Of a stretch of DNA of 64,000 bases, positions 1 to 9,094 are shown piece by piece (the stretch's first letter is position 1; each line of letters starts with the position of its first letter). Both the position numbers and the translations under genes were made by a program. The notes below the pieces were generated by a model. That model saw nothing but the letters and a program-made list of their open reading frames with translations. It ran no database searches and was not told the DNA's origin. The stretch comes from Pseudomonas moraviensis (lineage in GTDB: Bacteria; Pseudomonadota; Gammaproteobacteria; Pseudomonadales; Pseudomonadaceae): the NCBI RefSeq assembly GCF_900105805.1, contig NZ_LT629788.1:3348001-3412000 (forward strand), given 5' to 3'.

Positions 1-359
1 ACCACCATCAGACGGCTCAACGCGCCGGTCAGTTGATCCTGCGCCTGCTGGAACTGCTTGAGCTTCTCGGGATTGTCGAGGGTGCTGGCATCGACCTGAA
101 TCGAGGTTGCCTTGGCCCGTGCCTCGATCACTGCAGTCAGGGTTTCCTGTTCGTGGGCCGCGTAGCCCTTCACGGTTTCCACCAGATTGGGAATCAGGTC
201 GGCGCGGCGCTGGTACTGGTTCTGCACCTGGCCCCAGGCGGCTTTCGCCTGTTCATCGAGGGTCGGGATATTGTTGATGCCGCACGCGGTCAACAGCGTG
301 GCGAACACCAGCAACGTGGCGATCTGTAGCCGTGAACGAGAGGTTGGGCTGATATTCAT
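1..359 (-). CDS. lemA: LemA family lipoprotein, 3' end outside window
   Basis: Only the first 119 codons are present; the gene runs off the left edge. The start at 359 is followed by a basic, hydrophobic signal sequence and a lipobox L-T-A-C with the lipidated Cys near residue 26, so the protein is probably membrane anchored. The stretch RRADLIPNLVETVKGYA, after a QNQYQ segment, is the characteristic LemA helix (COG1704). LemA proteins are helical membrane-associated proteins of unclear function. It is divergent from bglX across about 258 bases. Family call is firm, cellular role unknown. Confidence 0.85.
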   Translation of the reverse strand, partial: MNISPTSRSRLQIATLLVFATLLTACGINNIPTLDEQAKAAWGQVQNQYQRRADLIPNLVETVKGYAAHEQETLTAVIEARAKATSIQVDASTLDNPEKLKQFQQAQDQLTGALSRLMV

Positions 360-617
360 TGCAGTGATGCTCCATGACACATTTGATTTAAAAACCGAGC
401 GCTGGGCATTCCCGGCCAGCGGTTGGGGCATAATCGGCGCCGCCACTGGCATGCGACGGGTTAATCGGCTAAAAAGTGCCCTTCGTGTTCACATTGCCGC
501 GGTCGGCTGCGGTTTTCCGGCTCAGGGTTTTGCGCCGGTACCCGAACAACAATAGTCGCTCCCTACATTTTGGCTGGCCGGTGTTGCCTCACCGTTTGGG
601 CCCTTGAGAAAAAATTC

Positions 618-2909
618 ATGAAGAAGCTGTGTTTGCTGGGTCTGTTCGTCAGCCTGGCCAGTCATCAGGTACTGGCCGCCACGACCCCGGTACCCCTGGA
701 GAACAAGGACGCTTTCATCAGCAACCTGATGAAACAAATGACCCTCGACGAGAAGATCGGCCAGTTGCGCCTGATCAGCATCGGCCCGGAAATGCCCCGC
801 GAGCTGATCCGCAAGGAGATCGCCGCCGGCAACATCGGCGGCACCTTCAACTCGATCACCCGCGCGGAAAACCGTCCAATGCAGGACGCTGCCATGCGCA
901 GTCGCCTGAAGATCCCGATGTTTTTCGCGTACGACGTGATCCACGGTCACCGTACGATTTTCCCGATTCCGCTGGCCCTCGCGTCGAGCTGGGACATGGA
1001 CGCCATCGGCCAGTCCGGTCGGGTTGCGGCGAAAGAAGCCGCCGCTGACAGTCTCGACATCACCTTTGCGCCGATGGTCGATATCTCCCGCGACCCGCGC
1101 TGGGGCCGCAGTTCCGAAGGTTTCGGTGAAGACACCTACCTGACTTCGCGCATCGCCAAAGTCATGGTCAAGGCCTATCAGGGCGAAACCCCGAGCGCCG
1201 CCGACAGCATCATGGCCAGCGTCAAGCACTTCGCCCTGTACGGCGCGGTCGAGGGCGGTCGCGACTACAACACCGTCGACATGAGCCCGGTGAAGATGTA
1301 CCAGGATTACCTGCCGCCCTACCGCGCCGCGATCGATGCCGGTGCTGGCGGTGTGATGGTGGCGTTGAACTCGATCAACGGCATTCCGGCCACGGCCAAC
1401 ACCTGGCTGATGAACGATCTGCTGCGCAAGGATTGGGGCTTCAAGGGCCTGGCGGTCAGCGACCACGGCGCGATCTTCGAACTGATCAAGCACGGCGTCG
1501 CCCGCGACGGTCGTGAAGCGGCGAAGCTGGCGATCAAGGCCGGCATCGACATGAGTATGAACGACACCCTCTACGGCAAAGAGCTGCCGGGGCTGCTCAA
1601 GTCCGGCGAAATCGAACAGAAAGACATCGACAACGCTGTGCGCGAAGTGCTCGCGGCCAAGTACGACATGGGCCTGTTCAAGGATCCGTACCTGCGCATC
1701 GGCAAGGCTGCAGATGATCCGGCCGACACCTACGCCGAAAACCGCCTGCACCGCGCCGAGGCCCGTGAGGTGGCGCGTCGCAGTCTGGTGCTGCTGAAGA
1801 ATCAGAACGAAACCCTGCCGCTGAAGAAAGACGCGAAAATCGCCCTGGTCGGCCCGCTGGCCAAGGCGCCGATCGACATGATGGGCAGTTGGGCCGCCGC
1901 CGGGCGTCCGACACAATCGGTCACGCTGTTCGATGGTATGAGTTCAGTGATTGGCGACAAGGCCAACCTCATCTATGCCCGTGGCGCCAACATCACAGGC
2001 GACAAGAAGGTCCTCGATTACCTCAACTTCCTCAACTTCGATGCCCCGGAAGTGGTCGATGACCCGCGCCCGGCCAATGTGCTGATCGACGAAGCGCTGA
2101 AAGCGGCGAAGGATGCTGACGTGATCGTCGCGGCTGTCGGTGAGTCCCGTGGCATGTCCCACGAATCCTCGAGCCGCACTGACCTGAACATCCCGGAAAC
2201 CCAGCGCGAATTGATCCGCGCGCTGAAAGCCACTGGCAAACCGCTGGTGCTGGTGTTGATGAACGGCCGTCCACTGACGATTCTCGAAGAGAACCAGTCG
2301 GCCGACGCGATTCTGGAAACCTGGTTCAGCGGCACCGAGGGCGGCAACGCCATCGCCGACGTGCTGTTCGGCGACTACAACCCGTCGGGCAAACTACCGG
2401 TCACTTTCCCGCGCTCCGTGGGCCAGATCCCGACCTACTACAACCACTTGAGCATCGGCCGGCCGTTCACGCCGGGCAAACCGGGCAACTACACCTCGCA
2501 GTATTTCGATGACACCACCGGCCCGCTGTTTCCGTTTGGTTACGGCCTGAGCTACACCACGTTTGCCCTGAGCGACATGGCGCTGTCGTCGACCACGCTG
2601 AACGCCACTGGCAAGCTCGACGCCAGCGTCATGGTCAAGAACACCGGCAAGCGTGATGGCGAAACCGTGGTGCAGTTGTACATCCAGGACGTCACCGGCT
2701 CGATGATCCGCCCGGTGAAAGAACTGAAGAACTTTCAGAAGATCATGCTCAAGGCCGGCGAACAGAAAGTCGTGCACTTCACCATCACCGAGGACGACCT
2801 GAAGTTCTACAACGCCCAGCTCAAATACGCAGCCGAGCCTGGCAAGTTCAACGTACAGATCGGCCTGGATTCGCAGGCGGTGACGCAGCAGAGCTTTGAA
2901 TTGCTGTAA
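618..2909 (+). CDS. bglX: Periplasmic beta-glucosidase, glycoside hydrolase family 3
   Basis: A 763-residue protein that should hydrolyse terminal beta-D-glucosyl residues in the periplasm. The start at 618 puts MKKLCLLGLF first and gives a clean signal peptide ending near residue 20 (VLA); an upstream in-frame start at 570 would bury it. The GH3 TIM barrel occupies about residues 30-350, with the nucleophile Asp near residue 282 in the motif AVSDHGA. The second alpha/beta domain is about 400-610 and a fibronectin III-like domain (VVQLYIQD) is near the C terminus. Length matches E. coli BglX (about 765). Weak GAGAA ribosome site upstream. A REP pair follows the stop. Confidence 0.93.
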   Translation: MKKLCLLGLFVSLASHQVLAATTPVPLENKDAFISNLMKQMTLDEKIGQLRLISIGPEMPRELIRKEIAAGNIGGTFNSITRAENRPMQDAAMRSRLKIPMFFAYDVIHGHRTIFPIPLALASSWDMDAIGQSGRVAAKEAAADSLDITFAPMVDISRDPRWGRSSEGFGEDTYLTSRIAKVMVKAYQGETPSAADSIMASVKHFALYGAVEGGRDYNTVDMSPVKMYQDYLPPYRAAIDAGAGGVMVALNSINGIPATANTWLMNDLLRKDWGFKGLAVSDHGAIFELIKHGVARDGREAAKLAIKAGIDMSMNDTLYGKELPGLLKSGEIEQKDIDNAVREVLAAKYDMGLFKDPYLRIGKAADDPADTYAENRLHRAEAREVARRSLVLLKNQNETLPLKKDAKIALVGPLAKAPIDMMGSWAAAGRPTQSVTLFDGMSSVIGDKANLIYARGANITGDKKVLDYLNFLNFDAPEVVDDPRPANVLIDEALKAAKDADVIVAAVGESRGMSHESSSRTDLNIPETQRELIRALKATGKPLVLVLMNGRPLTILEENQSADAILETWFSGTEGGNAIADVLFGDYNPSGKLPVTFPRSVGQIPTYYNHLSIGRPFTPGKPGNYTSQYFDDTTGPLFPFGYGLSYTTFALSDMALSSTTLNATGKLDASVMVKNTGKRDGETVVQLYIQDVTGSMIRPVKELKNFQKIMLKAGEQKVVHFTITEDDLKFYNAQLKYAAEPGKFNVQIGLDSQAVTQQSFELL

Positions 2910-2920
2910 CCCATGAAAGC

Positions 2921-2998
2921 AAAAGATCGCAGCCTTCGGCAGCTCCTACAGGGTGTACACCCTGCCATTGTAGGAGCTGCCGAAGGCTGCGATCTTTT
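2921..2998. repeat. REP pair, GATCGCAGCCTTCGGCAGCTCC class
   Basis: Two inverted copies of a REP unit (AAAGATCGCAGCCTTCGGCA and its complement) face each other across a short spacer that is itself partly palindromic (GGGTGTACACCC). It lies between the convergent bglX and clsB ends, where it may also act as a transcript-end hairpin. Confidence 0.9.
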
Positions 2999-3007
2999 GA
3001 TCTTGCT

Positions 3008-4165
3008 TCAACCGCGTCTATCGAGAATATTCACCACCAACCGATCCACCCAGCCCCACACCCGCTGCTTCACCCGCCGCCACAACGGCCGGCGCTGCCA
3101 TTGCTCCAGGCTCACCAACTGACTCAAGCCGAAGTCCTTCTCAAAGCTCGCCTCCACCGCTGCCGTCAGCGCCGGATCCAGTGCCTCCAGATTCGCCTCC
3201 AGATTGAAACGCAGATTCCAGTGATCGAAGTTGCACGAGCCTATGCTCACCCAATCGTCCACCAGAACCATTTTCAGGTGCAGGAAGCACGGCTGGTATT
3301 CGAAGATCTGCACCCCGGCCTTGAGCAGGCGCGGGTAGTAGCGATGCCCGGCGTAGCGCACCGAAGGGTGATCAGTCCGCGGCCCGGTCAGCAACAGACG
3401 CACATCGACACCGCGTGCCGCGGCTTTGCGCAGGGAGCGGCGGATTTGCCAGGTTGGCAGAAAGTACGGCGTGGCCATCCAGATGCGTTGCTGGCCGCTG
3501 TTCAAGGCGCGGAACAGTGATTGCAGGATGTCGCGGTGCTGACGGGCGTCGGCATAAGCGACGCGGCCCATCCCCTCGCCCTTGTCCGGCACACGCGGCA
3601 GGCGCGGTAACCCGAAATGCGCGGCCGGGCGCCAGGCGCGGCGGTAACGGTTGGCAATCCACTGCCGATCGAAGAGCAATTGCCAATCGAGCACCAACGG
3701 GCCACTGATCTCGACCATGACTTCGTGCCACTCGCTGACATCATGGCCCGGCGTCCAGAATTCATCGGTCACGCCCGTGCCGCCGACCACCGCGAGGCAT
3801 TGATCGACCAGCAGCAATTTACGGTGATCGCGGTAGAAGTTGCCGACCCAGCGCCGCCAGCTCAGGCGATTGTAGAAACGCAGCTCGACGCCCGCCTCGG
3901 TCAGGCGCTGACGCAGTGTCAGGGTAAACGCGAGACTGCCGTAATCATCGAACAGGCACCGGACGCGCACACCGCGCTCGGCCGCCGCGACCAGAGCCTG
4001 AACGATGGCTTCGGCGCAGGCGCCGGCCTCGACCAGATACAGCTCCAGTTCGATCTGCTCTTTGGCGAGGGCAATGTGCTCGAGCATGCGCGGAAAGAAT
4101 TGCGGGCCGTCGATCAACAGTTCGAAACGGTTGCCGTCACGCCAGGGGAACACCGCACCGCGCAT
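3008..4165 (-). CDS. clsB: Cardiolipin synthase B / phospholipase D family protein
   Basis: 385 residues with two HxKx4D (HKD) motifs, H114-K116-D121 (HRKLLLVD) and H296-K298-D303 (HLKMVLVD), which form the phosphatidyl-transferase active site of the PLD superfamily. Size and spacing fit ClsB (YbhO)-type cardiolipin synthases, which lack the N-terminal transmembrane segments of ClsA; none is visible here. The predicted reaction joins phosphatidylglycerol to another phospholipid at the inner membrane. The start lies one base from the stop of the upstream yceI-like gene, so the two are probably co-transcribed. The exact acceptor cannot be read from sequence. Confidence 0.85.
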   Translation of the reverse strand: MRGAVFPWRDGNRFELLIDGPQFFPRMLEHIALAKEQIELELYLVEAGACAEAIVQALVAAAERGVRVRCLFDDYGSLAFTLTLRQRLTEAGVELRFYNRLSWRRWVGNFYRDHRKLLLVDQCLAVVGGTGVTDEFWTPGHDVSEWHEVMVEISGPLVLDWQLLFDRQWIANRYRRAWRPAAHFGLPRLPRVPDKGEGMGRVAYADARQHRDILQSLFRALNSGQQRIWMATPYFLPTWQIRRSLRKAAARGVDVRLLLTGPRTDHPSVRYAGHRYYPRLLKAGVQIFEYQPCFLHLKMVLVDDWVSIGSCNFDHWNLRFNLEANLEALDPALTAAVEASFEKDFGLSQLVSLEQWQRRPLWRRVKQRVWGWVDRLVVNILDRRG

Positions 4166-4166
4166 G

Positions 4167-4757
4167 TCAGCGCGCCGTGAAAATCAGCACCGCACCCACC
4201 GGCACCGACAGACTGATGGCCGACAGGTCGGCGAGTTTGCGCAGGTTTTCCAGGCCAGGCGCCAGATCGAAATCCTCGGCGTTGATCACCAGCGGCTCCA
4301 GGGTCACCACCTGAAAGCGTCGATCATCGAGACGCGTGGCGAGCAACTCGGCCGGGTATTCGTGCTGCTTGCCGTGCAGGCTGACGGTCAGCGGCAGGCG
4401 TAATTCCAGCTGCGCGCCGGGGGCCAGATCGTTGATCGGGCGCAGGTCGATCTGCGTGGTGATGGTCGCTGCGGGGAATTGCTCGATCTGGAACAGCTCT
4501 TTGCGCATGCGTTCATCACGCAAGGGAATGCCACTGTTGATCGATTCGAGCTCGACTTCGACTTCGGCGCGACCGTTGGGATCGACCTTGCCGTGCAGCA
4601 CCAGAAAGCGCTGCACTTCCGACACGCTGGCATTTTTGGTGCTGACGAACGACAGCCGCGACGATTCGCCGTCCAGATACCAATTGGCCTGGGCCGGCAG
4701 TGCAGCGGCCGTCAACAGCAGACTGGCGAAGACTGTATAGAGGGAGCGGTTGAACAT
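4167..4757 (-). CDS. YceI family periplasmic protein
   Basis: 196 residues from the ATG at 4757, chosen because MFNRSLYTVFASLLLTAA is a signal peptide with cleavage after PAQA; a start ten codons upstream would precede it with polar residues. The mature part starts W-Y-L-D-G-E-S-S-R-L-S-F-V-S-T-K, the typical opening of the YceI lipocalin-like barrel, which binds polyisoprenoid or other amphipathic lipids in the periplasm. It sits one base upstream of the clsB-like gene, so a shared role in envelope lipids is possible but is inference. Confidence 0.85.
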   Translation of the reverse strand: MFNRSLYTVFASLLLTAAALPAQANWYLDGESSRLSFVSTKNASVSEVQRFLVLHGKVDPNGRAEVEVELESINSGIPLRDERMRKELFQIEQFPAATITTQIDLRPINDLAPGAQLELRLPLTVSLHGKQHEYPAELLATRLDDRRFQVVTLEPLVINAEDFDLAPGLENLRKLADLSAISLSVPVGAVLIFTAR

Positions 4758-4855
4758 TGAACACTCGTGGGGGCGATAAACCTGCACGAACCTTAACCGC
4801 CTCCACGGTTATTGCAAACTGGAGATCACCACTGATTGATTGGCTGGTGAAATCC

Positions 4856-4945
4856 TGTAGGAGTGAGCCTGCTCGCGATGACGGCATATCAGTCGACATC
4901 TTTTTTAAATGTCAAACCGCTATCGCGAGCAGGCTCACTCCTACA
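4856..4945. repeat. REP pair, GTAGGAGTGAGCCTGCTCGC class
   Basis: Inverted REP units (TGTAGGAGTGAGCCTGCTCG and complement) with a long spacer of about 45 bases containing CATATCAGTC, in the intergenic space between the yceI-like gene and the 98-residue ORF. Confidence 0.9.
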
Positions 4946-4961
4946 AGGGGATCGGCTGTGG

Positions 4962-5258
4962 TCAGGGATTCAGGCGACAGCCCTGGCGTTCGCTCAGCCA
5001 TTGCGCACTGTTGCTGCGGCCCATGCCGCTGACGGTGATGGTTTTGCTCGAAGCGTCATCGGTAAAACCGCTGGTTGGCAGCCACTGCTTCACATACCCG
5101 CGGCAATACCCGGCATCGTTGTTCATCACATACCGGCACGAGCAATATTCCTTGGCGGTGTAGGCGCTGATGATGTCCGCAAACGCCCAGAGATTCTCGC
5201 GTTCATACCAGCCCCAGCCGAGCAGTAACAACAGCAGCACCAGCAAAAAACGCTTCAT
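4962..5258 (-). CDS. Small Cys-containing exported or membrane protein, unknown function
   Basis: 98 residues: a very hydrophobic N terminus (MKRFLLVLLLLLLGWGW) that is either an uncleaved anchor or a signal peptide, then a short domain with four cysteines (C-S-C, then two single Cys) and many polar residues. The paired Cys suggest disulfides in the periplasm. The start overlaps the stop of the upstream serine hydrolase by four bases (ATGA), so the two are translationally coupled. I do not recognise the family. Confidence 0.75.
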   Translation of the reverse strand: MKRFLLVLLLLLLGWGWYERENLWAFADIISAYTAKEYCSCRYVMNNDAGYCRGYVKQWLPTSGFTDDASSKTITVSGMGRSNSAQWLSERQGCRLNP

Positions 5259-6334
5259 GGCCGCACCGCCTGCAACACGCGTTTGAGCAGTTCGTTGTGC
5301 CGGTAGCTGCCATCGCGGTCATCGCCGTAACGCACGATCACCAGCTTCCGGCTGGGCATCACATACAGCGCCTGGCCCCAGTGGCCGAGGGCGGCGAAGG
5401 TGTCGGGCGGGGCGTCGGGCCACGGTGATGCTGCACCAGCGACAGAACGATTGAGCCACCAATGGCCGCCCGGCACGGCTTCGTCCTGATGCGCCTTGTA
5501 GCCGGCAAACGGTGTGAGGTTGAACGCGAGCCAATCCTCGGGCAGCAACTGCCGATCGTTCCAGCGCCCGCCGCGCGCCATCAGCAGGCCGACCCGCGCC
5601 AGATCCCGTGCAGTGAGATAAGCATAGGACGAGGCGACAAAGGTGCCGCGGGCATCGCTTTCCCACACGGCATGGCGGATGCCCAAGGGTTCGAACAGTG
5701 CTGTCCACGGATAGTCGGCATAACGCTGCGGCCCCACGATAGTTTTCAGCGCGGCGGCGAGCAGATTGCTGTCGCCGCTGGAATAACGGAAAGCCTGACC
5801 CGGTGCGGCATAAGCGTCGTGGTTCGCAGTGAATGCCGCCATGTCGCGATGGCCCCGGGTGTAGAGCATCGCTACCACCGAAGATTTCAGCGGGGCGTAT
5901 TCGTAGTCTTCCTGCCAATCCAGACCGGACGCCCAGTTGAGCAGATGGCCGAGGCTGATCGCCGGGTGTTTTTCCAGCGCCGGGTAGAACTTCAGGGCCG
6001 GGTCGTCGAGTTTGAACCGGCCTTCGCCGTAGGCCACACCGAGCACCGTAGCCAGCAGGCTTTTGCTGATCGACCAGGTCAAATGCGGGCTCTGAGCGGT
6101 GGTCGGGCCGGCGTAGCGTTCGTAGACGATCTGGCCGTCGCGGATGATCAACAAGGCGTCGGTGCGGATGCCTTCGCGAGTGGCGTCGTTGCGGGGCGGG
6201 AAGGCGTAACTTTCCAGTGCCTCGACGGCGGGGCCCGCGATCGGCGAGCCGATTGGCCATTGCTCATTCGGCCATTGTTCGGCGTGAGCGGTGAGGCTGA
6301 TCAGCAGCAGGAACAGGGACAGGCCTTTGAACAT
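5255..6334 (-). CDS. Beta-lactamase-fold serine hydrolase (PF00144 type), exported
   Basis: 359 residues with a signal peptide ending at AHA (about residue 18). The S-x-x-K motif is S88-I-S-K91, the nucleophile and general base of penicillin-binding-protein-fold hydrolases. A YSS element follows in FRYSSGDSN and the third element is HWG (LGHWGQALYV), as in the esterase or amide hydrolase branch rather than true class C beta-lactamases (KTG). The likely substrate is an ester or peptide and is not known. It is the first gene of a coupled pair with the 98-residue Cys protein. Confidence 0.85.
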   Translation of the reverse strand: MFKGLSLFLLLISLTAHAEQWPNEQWPIGSPIAGPAVEALESYAFPPRNDATREGIRTDALLIIRDGQIVYERYAGPTTAQSPHLTWSISKSLLATVLGVAYGEGRFKLDDPALKFYPALEKHPAISLGHLLNWASGLDWQEDYEYAPLKSSVVAMLYTRGHRDMAAFTANHDAYAAPGQAFRYSSGDSNLLAAALKTIVGPQRYADYPWTALFEPLGIRHAVWESDARGTFVASSYAYLTARDLARVGLLMARGGRWNDRQLLPEDWLAFNLTPFAGYKAHQDEAVPGGHWWLNRSVAGAASPWPDAPPDTFAALGHWGQALYVMPSRKLVIVRYGDDRDGSYRHNELLKRVLQAVRP

Positions 6335-6375
6335 GGTTGAGGCTCTGGGGTTGGTCTGCTGAGCTTAGGTGGCGT

Positions 6376-6666
6376 TCATGACAGGTTGGTGGCGTTTCGT
6401 ATATTGCTATCGCGAGCAGGCTCACTCCTACAGTTTGATCGCATTCCAACTGAACAAACGCGATCAAGTGTAGGAGTGAGCCTGCTCGCGATGAGGCCAG
6501 TCAGGCCGATGCAAGAGCCTTGGCCAAGCGCTTCGCCCCCGCCCGCCACCGCCAATTCGAACGGCGTGACGTTGCCCAGCGCCTGCGACAACGTTGCAAA
6601 ACCTTCGGCCAGATCAGCAGCGGCGGGCAGGCGTTCACGGCGGTGCAGCAGTTCTGTCCAGGGCAC
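6376..6666 (-). pseudogene. 5' remnant of a gene truncated at a REP pair
   Basis: A good ribosome site AAGGAGG lies six bases before GTG at 6666, followed by about 45 codons that read like real protein (PWTELLHRRERLP, then LAEGFATLSQALG). From about 6525 the frame drifts into repeat-derived codons and passes straight through a REP pair to a stop at 6376, so the C terminus is REP-encoded. The start of the sequence reminds me of Pseudomonas acyl-CoA dehydrogenase-like proteins, but the fragment is too short to be sure. Best read as the 5' stub of a deleted gene. Confidence 0.55.
6409..6492. repeat. REP pair, TATCGCGAGCAGGCTCACTC class
   Basis: Two inverted REP units around a spacer with CGCATTCCAACTG and a GATCGC/GCGATC inverted pair. 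It forms the 3' end of the gene remnant on the minus strand. Confidence 0.9.
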
Positions 6667-6819
6667 GGGCGCCTCCTTATGGGCTGTCATATAAGCATCA
6701 CCGAACGTTCATGGCGATGACACCGGGGCTACATAGCCTGACTTTGCACAACACGGCTGCATAAAGAAAGTCGATCGGCTGCAACCCACGACGGGTTAAA
6801 GGCCCGTACGGAGATTCAC

Positions 6820-7575
6820 ATGACGCAAATCGCCCGCATCAGCGACACCGGCAATGAACGCCGCCTGCAAGCCGAACGCCTGGTCGGCGCCGAAGCCTTG
6901 CAGCAAGCCCAGGCCCTGCGCTTCGCCGTCTTCAGCGGCGAGTTCAACGCCAAATTGAAAGGCGCGGAACTGGGTCTGGACATGGATGATTATGATGTTC
7001 ACTGCAGCCACATCGGCGTGCGTGATCTGAACACCGGGCGTCTGGTCGCAACCACGCGTTTGCTCGATCACACCGCCGCCAGCAGCCTCGGCAAGTTCTA
7101 CAGCGAAGAAGAATTCAGCCTGCATGGGCTCGCGCATCTGCAAGGTCCGATCCTGGAAATCGGCCGCACCTGCGTCGACCCGGCGTACCGCAACGGCGGC
7201 ACCATCGCCGTGCTCTGGGGCGAGTTGGCCGAAGTACTCAATCAGGGCGGCTACAGCTATCTGATGGGTTGCGCGAGCATTCCGATGCAGGACGGCGGCA
7301 TTCAGGCCCACGCAATCATGCAGCGTTTGCGCGAACGTTATCTGTGCACCGAACACCTGCGGGCCGAGCCGAAAAATCCGCTGCCGACGCTGGATATCCC
7401 CTCCAACGTCATCGCCGAAATGCCGCCGCTGCTCAAGGCTTACATGCGCCTCGGTGCGAAGATCTGCGGCGAACCGTGCTGGGACGAAGACTTCCAGGTC
7501 GCCGACGTGTTCATCCTGCTCAAGCGCGACGAACTCTGCCCGCGCTACGCCAGGCACTTCAAGGCGGCGGTGTGA
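6820..7575 (+). CDS. olsB: L-ornithine N-alpha-acyltransferase (lyso-ornithine lipid synthase)
   Basis: 251-residue GNAT-fold protein of the OlsB family, which moves a 3-hydroxyacyl group from acyl-ACP to the alpha-amino group of ornithine, the first step of ornithine-lipid synthesis. Family hallmarks are ALRFAVF near the N terminus, EIGRTCVDPAYRNGGTIAVL in the acyl-donor region and LMGCASIPMQDGG. It overlaps olsA by one base (TGATG), so the two steps are translationally coupled. Ornithine lipids are phosphorus-free membrane lipids, often made at low phosphate; no Pho box was identified. Confidence 0.88.
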   Translation: MTQIARISDTGNERRLQAERLVGAEALQQAQALRFAVFSGEFNAKLKGAELGLDMDDYDVHCSHIGVRDLNTGRLVATTRLLDHTAASSLGKFYSEEEFSLHGLAHLQGPILEIGRTCVDPAYRNGGTIAVLWGELAEVLNQGGYSYLMGCASIPMQDGGIQAHAIMQRLRERYLCTEHLRAEPKNPLPTLDIPSNVIAEMPPLLKAYMRLGAKICGEPCWDEDFQVADVFILLKRDELCPRYARHFKAAV

Positions 7576-8366
7576 TGAGCCGGTTGCGGGTGTACGCGCG
7601 AATCGCGCGAGTGCTGCTGGTGGTGACGCTGGGATTGACCATGGCCAGCGTCTTCGGCGTGTTCGAACGCATCGGTCTGGCCCATTCGATGGAGCGTCGC
7701 CAGCGCTGGTCGCGCTTCTTCATGGCGCGGCTGAGCAACGCCCTGCCCTTTCGCGTGAGCGTGCACGGTGAGCTGCCGAAACAGCCGATGCTGTGGGTCA
7801 GCAATCACGTGTCGTGGACCGATATTCCGCTGCTGGGCATGCTCACGCCGCTGTCGTTTCTGTCCAAGGCCGAAGTGCGCACCTGGCCGGTGGCCGGTTG
7901 GCTCGCGGCCAAGGCCGGCAGTCTGTTCATCCGCCGTGGTTCGGGCGACAGCCAGTTGATCCGCAAACAGATGACCCGTCATTTGCAAACCGAACATTCA
8001 CTGCTGATGTTCCCTGAAGGCACTACCACCGACGGCCGTTCGCTGCGCACGTTCCATGGTCGCCTGCTGTCGGCGGCGATCGATTCGCAGGTGATGCTGC
8101 AACCGGTGGCGATCCGTTATCTGCGCGAGGGCAAAATCGACACGCTGGCGCCGTTCATTGGCGACGATGATTTGCTCTCGCATCTGATGCGCCTGTTCAG
8201 CCATGACTGCGGCGATGTCGAAGTGCATCTGCTCAAGCCGATTGCCTGTCAGGGCCGCGAGCGCGCGGCGCTGGCGTTCGAAGCGCAGCAGGCGGTGCAG
8301 AAGGTGTTGTTTGGATCGATCCCGGAAAGCCGACAATCGCCCATGCGCCCGGCAATTGCTGCCTGA
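7575..8366 (+). CDS. olsA: Lyso-ornithine lipid O-acyltransferase
   Basis: 263 residues of the PlsC/LPLAT superfamily. An N-terminal membrane segment (VLLVVTLGLTMASVFGVF) is followed by the catalytic H-x4-D motif in NHVSWTDIP and the glycerophosphate-type motif FPEGTTTDG. Together with OlsB it should complete ornithine lipid by adding the second acyl chain. The ATG at 7575 overlaps the olsB stop. A generic 1-acylglycerol-phosphate acyltransferase is the alternative, but the fused position with olsB argues for OlsA. Confidence 0.87.
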   Translation: MSRLRVYARIARVLLVVTLGLTMASVFGVFERIGLAHSMERRQRWSRFFMARLSNALPFRVSVHGELPKQPMLWVSNHVSWTDIPLLGMLTPLSFLSKAEVRTWPVAGWLAAKAGSLFIRRGSGDSQLIRKQMTRHLQTEHSLLMFPEGTTTDGRSLRTFHGRLLSAAIDSQVMLQPVAIRYLREGKIDTLAPFIGDDDLLSHLMRLFSHDCGDVEVHLLKPIACQGRERAALAFEAQQAVQKVLFGSIPESRQSPMRPAIAA

Positions 8367-8379
8367 AATACATTTCCAT

Positions 8380-8468
8380 TGTAGGAGTGAGCCTGCTCGC
8401 GATGGCGGTCTGTCAGTCACATTTGCATGAACTGACAGACCGCCATCGCGAGCAGGCTCACTCCTACA
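8380..8468. repeat. REP pair with palindromic spacer
   Basis: Inverted GTAGGAGTGAGCCTGCTCGC units. The spacer extends the palindrome (GGCGGTCTGTCAGT facing ACTGACAGACCGCC), so nearly the whole element can fold into one long hairpin. Lies between the convergent olsA and acpH ends. Confidence 0.9.
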
Positions 8469-9053
8469 TTAGATTTTCGGTGGTTTGGCGTGCCGGGCGA
8501 AATCCTGCAATTGCGGGTAGAACAGGCTGAAGTCTTCGCTGAGCGGCTCATACAATCGTCGCAACTCCTGCATCGCTCCCGCCAACTCTTCAGGCCTCGT
8601 CAACCGCCGCGAGATCCCCCGCAGGACCTGCTCCAGCACGGCAAATTCGCGATACGAACCCAGCCAGTCATTGGCAACCATGTGCGGCGCGATCTTCGCC
8701 AGCCGTTCCGGCAATTGCCGTTCGCGGGACAGCACCCGATAGACGTCTGCGGTGAACTGTTCCAGCGGTTGATCGGCATACAAACGCCAGTCCCGCGCCA
8801 GGCAGTGATCGAAAAACACATCGAGGACGATCCCGGCGTAGCGCCGCCGCGTTTCGGTAAACCGCCCCAAGGCAGTGTCCACCAGCGGATGGCGATCAGT
8901 GAACACGTCGATGCGCCGATGCAGCGCAATCGCCGCTTCAACCTCCGGGTCGAACTGGCCCTGCAGGCGACCTTTGACGAAGTCGCCATACAGGCTGCCG
9001 AGTAACTGACCGGGGCGCTGGCCGCCGAGATGCAAATGCGCGAGATAGTTCAT
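8469..9053 (-). CDS. acpH: Acyl carrier protein phosphodiesterase (ACP hydrolase)
   Basis: 194 residues opening MNYLAHLHLGG, the standard start of AcpH (DUF479). The conserved LLGSLYGDFVKG and HRRIDVFTDRHP segments contain the His and Asp residues of the HD-like metal site. The enzyme removes 4'-phosphopantetheine from holo-ACP in the cytoplasm. Length equals E. coli AcpH (193). Its stop abuts the preceding REP pair. Confidence 0.92.
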   Translation of the reverse strand: MNYLAHLHLGGQRPGQLLGSLYGDFVKGRLQGQFDPEVEAAIALHRRIDVFTDRHPLVDTALGRFTETRRRYAGIVLDVFFDHCLARDWRLYADQPLEQFTADVYRVLSRERQLPERLAKIAPHMVANDWLGSYREFAVLEQVLRGISRRLTRPEELAGAMQELRRLYEPLSEDFSLFYPQLQDFARHAKPPKI

Positions 9054-9094
9054 GGGCGCAGCTTAGCACTGGGTTCGAACATTCAGCACCCTTG

